A stretch of 5,285 nt of DNA from positions 1-5,285 of the forward strand of contig JAAYDH010000089.1 of the NCBI GenBank assembly GCA_012729405.1, read 5' to 3'. The translations under genes were made by a program, and so were the position numbers. The notes beneath the pieces are model-generated. The model saw only the letters and a list, made by a program, of their open reading frames with translations, did no database searches and was not told where the DNA came from. The stretch's first letter is position 1; each line of letters opens with the position of its first letter. Of this stretch, positions 4,958-5,285 are shown in pieces. This DNA comes from Erysipelotrichaceae bacterium (GTDB lineage Bacteria > Bacillota_I > Bacilli_A > RFN20 > CAG-826).

Positions 4958-5285
4958 ATTAGCGGAATCTCTTAGACGAGTATTGTGCCTAAGAAGTTTA
5001 TCAAGCTTTGGAAGATTGTATTTGAGTACAAAGGCGGGAGCAACAATCAATATCGCATTCACAAGCGCGAGGGGGATGGCAATGGTCCAGAAGATATTAC
5101 CTTGCCCGAAATACATTTTGAAATCGAAAAGCACTACTAAGAAACCAAACGGAACACTCCAAAGGTGAATAATCACTCCGTATCGAGCTTCGAGAATAAA
5201 TCTCCTCACATAATCGATATCAAATGGATCTTTGACATGATCTTTATGGAAGTTTGTAAAACCTCCAAGTTCGGGAATCTTTTCT
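4940..5285 (-). CDS. CrtO-like acyltransferase family membrane protein (N-terminus missing)
   Basis: The minus-strand frame is open from the right edge to a TAG and gives 114 visible C-terminal residues. No in-frame ATG is visible, and the GTG at 5209 lacks a ribosome binding site and is preceded by family-like sequence, so the true start lies beyond the window. Visible order: KIPELGGF near the edge, DYVRRFILEARYG, a hydrophobic segment at about residues 37-53, a second at about 64-86, then KYNLPKLDKLL and a basic polar tail. The pattern K.PE.GGF, RFILE.R..(x)IH, two membrane helices and YN.P.L resembles glycosyl-4,4'-diaponeurosporenoate acyltransferase (CrtO), a protein of about 165 residues that acylates the sugar of staphyloxanthin. 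No carotenoid gene is visible, so the substrate here is unknown. This is recognition from memory and not a search. An unrelated two-helix membrane protein remains possible. Confidence 0.6.
   Translation of the reverse strand, partial: EKIPELGGFTNFHKDHVKDPFDIDYVRRFILEARYGVIIHLWSVPFGFLVVLFDFKMYFGQGNIFWTIAIPLALVNAILIVAPAFVLKYNLPKLDKLLRHNTRLRDSANKKSPN

Noticed and set aside
5207..5209. GTG at 5209 as the start of the right-edge gene
   Set aside because: There is no Shine-Dalgarno sequence upstream, and the open frame continues to the edge with family-like sequence (KIPELGGF), so the gene is partial.

Overview
The window reads as ordinary chromosomal DNA of a low-GC Gram-positive bacterium, probably a Bacilli- or Erysipelotrichia-like Firmicute or a standard-code relative of the Mollicutes. 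The evidence is a Bacillus-type (GSI-alpha) glutamine synthetase, strong AGGAGG-type ribosome binding sites, compact intergenic regions with factor-independent terminators, and Mbeg1-like and CrtO-like proteins of kinds known mainly from Firmicutes. Trp codons are TGG and no reading frame is interrupted by TGA, so nothing suggests TGA-as-Trp decoding. Four stops are TAA and one is TAG. I see no mobile element, CRISPR array or phage gene.

Layout, left to right. (1) The 3' part of glnA on the plus strand, cut by the left edge, with its own terminator. (2) A tRNA-Arg(TCG) gene with an encoded CCA end, its own promoter and its own terminator. A 16-bp palindrome sits in the 19-bp spacer of that promoter. 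(3) A plus-strand gene for an Mbeg1-like (DUF2974) alpha/beta-hydrolase. Its best start is position 1566, not the longer option at 1548. (4) Enolase (eno) on the minus strand, convergent with the hydrolase gene and sharing a bidirectional terminator with it. (5) A 179-bp divergent intergenic region with one promoter for eno and one for gpmA, plus small dyad elements. (6) gpmA on the plus strand, a 2,3-bisphosphoglycerate-dependent phosphoglycerate mutase. (7) A minus-strand membrane protein cut by the right edge, which resembles the glycosyl-4,4'-diaponeurosporenoate acyltransferase (CrtO) family. It is convergent with gpmA, and its stop codon lies inside their shared terminator hairpin.

Functionally, gpmA and eno encode consecutive steps of lower glycolysis (3-phosphoglycerate to 2-phosphoglycerate to phosphoenolpyruvate) and are transcribed divergently from one control region. 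glnA assimilates ammonium. The hydrolase and the CrtO-like protein have no evident link to these genes. Each gene appears to be its own transcription unit.

I found no convincing undescribed multi-gene system. The points most worth checking are regulatory: the palindrome in the tRNA-Arg promoter spacer, the overlapping dyads in the gpmA leader, the nearly leaderless hydrolase transcript, and the stop codon inside a shared terminator.
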